Assembly (NCBI GenBank): GCA_036346225.1
Contig: JARFIW010001186.1
Coordinates: forward strand, 186,001 to 250,000
Reading direction: 5' to 3'
Length of the DNA: 64,000 nucleotides
Source of the DNA: Platerodrilus igneus
Taxonomy: Eukaryota; Arthropoda; Insecta; Coleoptera; Lycidae
The translations under genes were made by a program, and so were the position numbers. Position 1 is the first letter of the stretch; each line of letters opens with the position of its first letter. Under the pieces are notes generated by a model. That model ran no database searches. It was given only the letters and a program-made list of their open reading frames with translations, and was not told the DNA's origin. Below, in pieces: positions 62,488 to 64,000 of the stretch.

Positions 62488-62959
62488 CTCGATTTCCAGA
62501 TAAAATTAAAAGTTTTATTCCAGAAAACTGGCGAACTGAGTGAGAGTGTGTGTGTAGTGTAAATTTGTAAATATTTTTGAGTGTGTGAGGAAGTGAGTTA
62601 AACGTATGCAGAGAAAAGAGTGGCTTAGGAGTGAAGGAGTGAAAATTGGAAGTGACGATAGTACATAAAGAGTCTAGAAGAGATAGAAAGTTTTCTATAG
62701 AGGGCAAAGGTAAAAATGATAAGGTGGTATCGTTTGGTTTGTCCACATCAGAGGTAGTAATAATGAATGAGAAACTAACAAGTATAGGGACAGAGGAAAA
62801 AATATGTAAGAATCAGAACAGTGAGGATAGTTTTATTTTATATGAAGCAATAGGGACAATGAGTATAGAAATAGAAGGAGGAAAAACATGGATGAAGTTT
62901 ATTAAAATTGTAAGGAGAAAGACATGGAGGATCAAGAAAAGAGTTGGATTTAAATAAAT

Positions 62960-63402
62960 AGACGTGTCAATAGATGAAAATATAGGTATAGGTTAATAGA
63001 CAGAGTTAATTTTAAATAAATAGGGATAGAGATAGGTGTAGATAGAGAAGTAGAATTAGGAATAGGATAAATAAGGGGAGATAATTAGAGGCAAAGATAG
63101 AATTAGGTGTGAATAGTTAGAGTAATAAATAGTGATAGGTGTAATAGATAATTATAAATACACATAGGTGTACATAAGTAGAAAGAACTTAAATAAATAG
63201 AAATAAAGGAAGATAGGAATAGAGGAATAGAAGTGAGTTGAATAAAGAGATAGTACTCGACAAAAATAAATGTAAATAAATAAAAATAAGTGTGAAGAGT
63301 TAGTGATAAATAGAAATAGTTAGTCAATAAGTAGTGATAAGTGTGAATAGATAGTTATAAATAAAGATAGGTGTAGATAAATAGAAATAATTAGGAGATA
63401 AA
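62960..63402 (+). repeat. C-depleted, degenerate tandem-like interior of the LTR element
   Basis: About 10 C in more than 400 bases. The phrases ataggtgt, aatagatagttataaata and aaatagaaata recur irregularly; 63116-63182 and 63319-63387 are similar stretches about 200 bp apart. The end (aggagataaa) directly before the 3' LTR may serve as the polypurine tract. Confidence 0.65.
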
Positions 63403-63940
63403 TGACATAAAAATTCGATGTAAAGAGTAAACGGGTCTTTAGGGTTGCTGAAAACAAAGATGCCATTTATGTATACATTTAGAGTAACAGGGTTTATACT
63501 GAGCTCATGATAAACCAGAGTAAATTTCAATTTAGGGTTTCAAGATAGGCCCATCTACTTATATAAAACAAAACTGTTGAAATAAATTAAAGTCATGAAA
63601 TTTAAAAGGACTTAATGATTGAGATTGTAATATTTTATGAAGCTGTATATCCGAATTTGTAAATATCGAGCTGGAGACATACAAATTTTGATTTGTATGA
63701 ATAAAAGGTTGTATGTTTAGTTGAATTATTTGAGTGGTACTTTTATTCGGTAGTATCAGTGAGAAAGAGCGAACTTAGGATGGTTAGTATCAATGAAGAA
63801 GCAGATTTTAGAGCTAGCCGTGGTATGCTGAAATAAAGGGGGCGTTCCAGAGATATTGGAAGATTTTTTTTTATTTTCAGGAAAAGATTTTAGGACAGCC
63901 CAATTTTTGGGACTCGATTGGTCTTTAGGGAAATCCACTG

Positions 63941-63942
<2 letters not shown>
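63403..63942 (+). repeat. 3' LTR
   Basis: Matches the 5' LTR; the length difference comes mostly from a small block near 63651-63676 absent from the 5' LTR. Confidence 0.85.

Positions 63943-63981
<39 letters not shown>
63943..63981. repeat. (TA)n microsatellite
   Basis: Pure TA run directly after the 3' LTR. Confidence 0.95.
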
Positions 63982-63984
<3 letters not shown>

Positions 63985-64000
63985 TGGTAGTAGTATTTAT

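Larger units (their letters stand above)
61945..63942 (+). mobile_element. Short non-autonomous LTR retroelement (TRIM-like)
   Basis: Direct repeats of about 516 and 540 bp, both starting tgacata and ending ccactgca, flank about 940 bp of interior. The flanks ataca (61940-61944) and atata (63943-63947) match 4 of 5, as a target duplication, although the right flank is a (TA)n run. A primer-binding-like site follows the 5' LTR. The interior has no gag, protease, RT or integrase motif. A 103-codon frame (62646-62957) rich in lysine and glutamate is unrecognised. The 3' part of the interior is strongly depleted of C on the + strand. Confidence 0.8.

Noticed and set aside
62646..62957. 103-codon open frame inside the LTR element as a gag-like gene
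   Set aside because: Charged and purine-driven composition; no nucleocapsid CCHC motif or other gag signature; no true ATG at its beginning.
1..64000. CRISPR arrays, operons, rRNA genes
   Set aside because: No spaced direct repeats, no prokaryotic gene arrangement and no rRNA-like sequence were seen.

Overview
The window reads as AT-rich, repeat-dominated nuclear DNA of an arthropod, most probably an insect. Three things support this. It holds two spliced exons of a dihydropyrimidinase/CRMP gene, with GT-AG introns that are kilobases long. It carries a tRNA-derived SINE family. Its mobile elements are typical of insect genomes: a Penelope-like element (PLE), an RTE-like LINE, a ZMYM1-like hAT, a DD41D Tc1/mariner-superfamily element and a short LTR element. 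No bacterial or viral gene organisation is visible. The species cannot be named from the sequence.

Layout. 1-3354: a tandem PLE pair, with the tail of one copy followed by a nearly intact copy. The ORF has reverse transcriptase and GIY-YIG domains, two frameshifts and one stop. Each terminal repeat carries a hammerhead ribozyme motif and two bulged hairpins. 7146-11161: a 4-kb decayed hAT with a recognisable 8-bp target duplication. 12297-13850: a decayed Tc1/mariner-like transposase broken by two SINEs. 15438-20935: fragments of an RTE-like LINE. One is split by a 1.44-kb non-autonomous hAT with arrays of an 18-bp repeat at both ends, and another SINE lies in its 3' region. 20941-21290: a dispersed repeat with a second kind of hammerhead-like motif. 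21388-30415: mostly non-coding repeats next to (TA)n arrays. 36016-38830: a nearly full-length but decayed LINE. 41185-43054: a DD41D transposon with about 282-bp inverted repeats. 46584-49765: more TA-flanked repeats and an inverted-repeat element. 51211-52970: a broken ORF of an uncharacterised multicopy family. 54790-58897: the host gene exons, with two LINE fragments lying antisense in the intron between them. 61945-63942: a short LTR element without a recognisable gag-pol.

The only credible host gene is the dihydropyrimidinase/CRMP gene on the + strand; its first and last exons lie outside the window or were not found. Almost every other protein-like stretch belongs to a decayed transposon. 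The nesting gives a relative history: LINE before the hAT derivative, LINE before the SINE, and mariner-like element before the two SINEs. The most interesting signals are RNA-level: the hammerhead motifs, the paired hairpins in the PLE repeats, and a TATA/initiator-like core shared by copies of an unnamed 1.3-kb repeat. All alignments were done by eye, so identities and family names are judgements, not search results.
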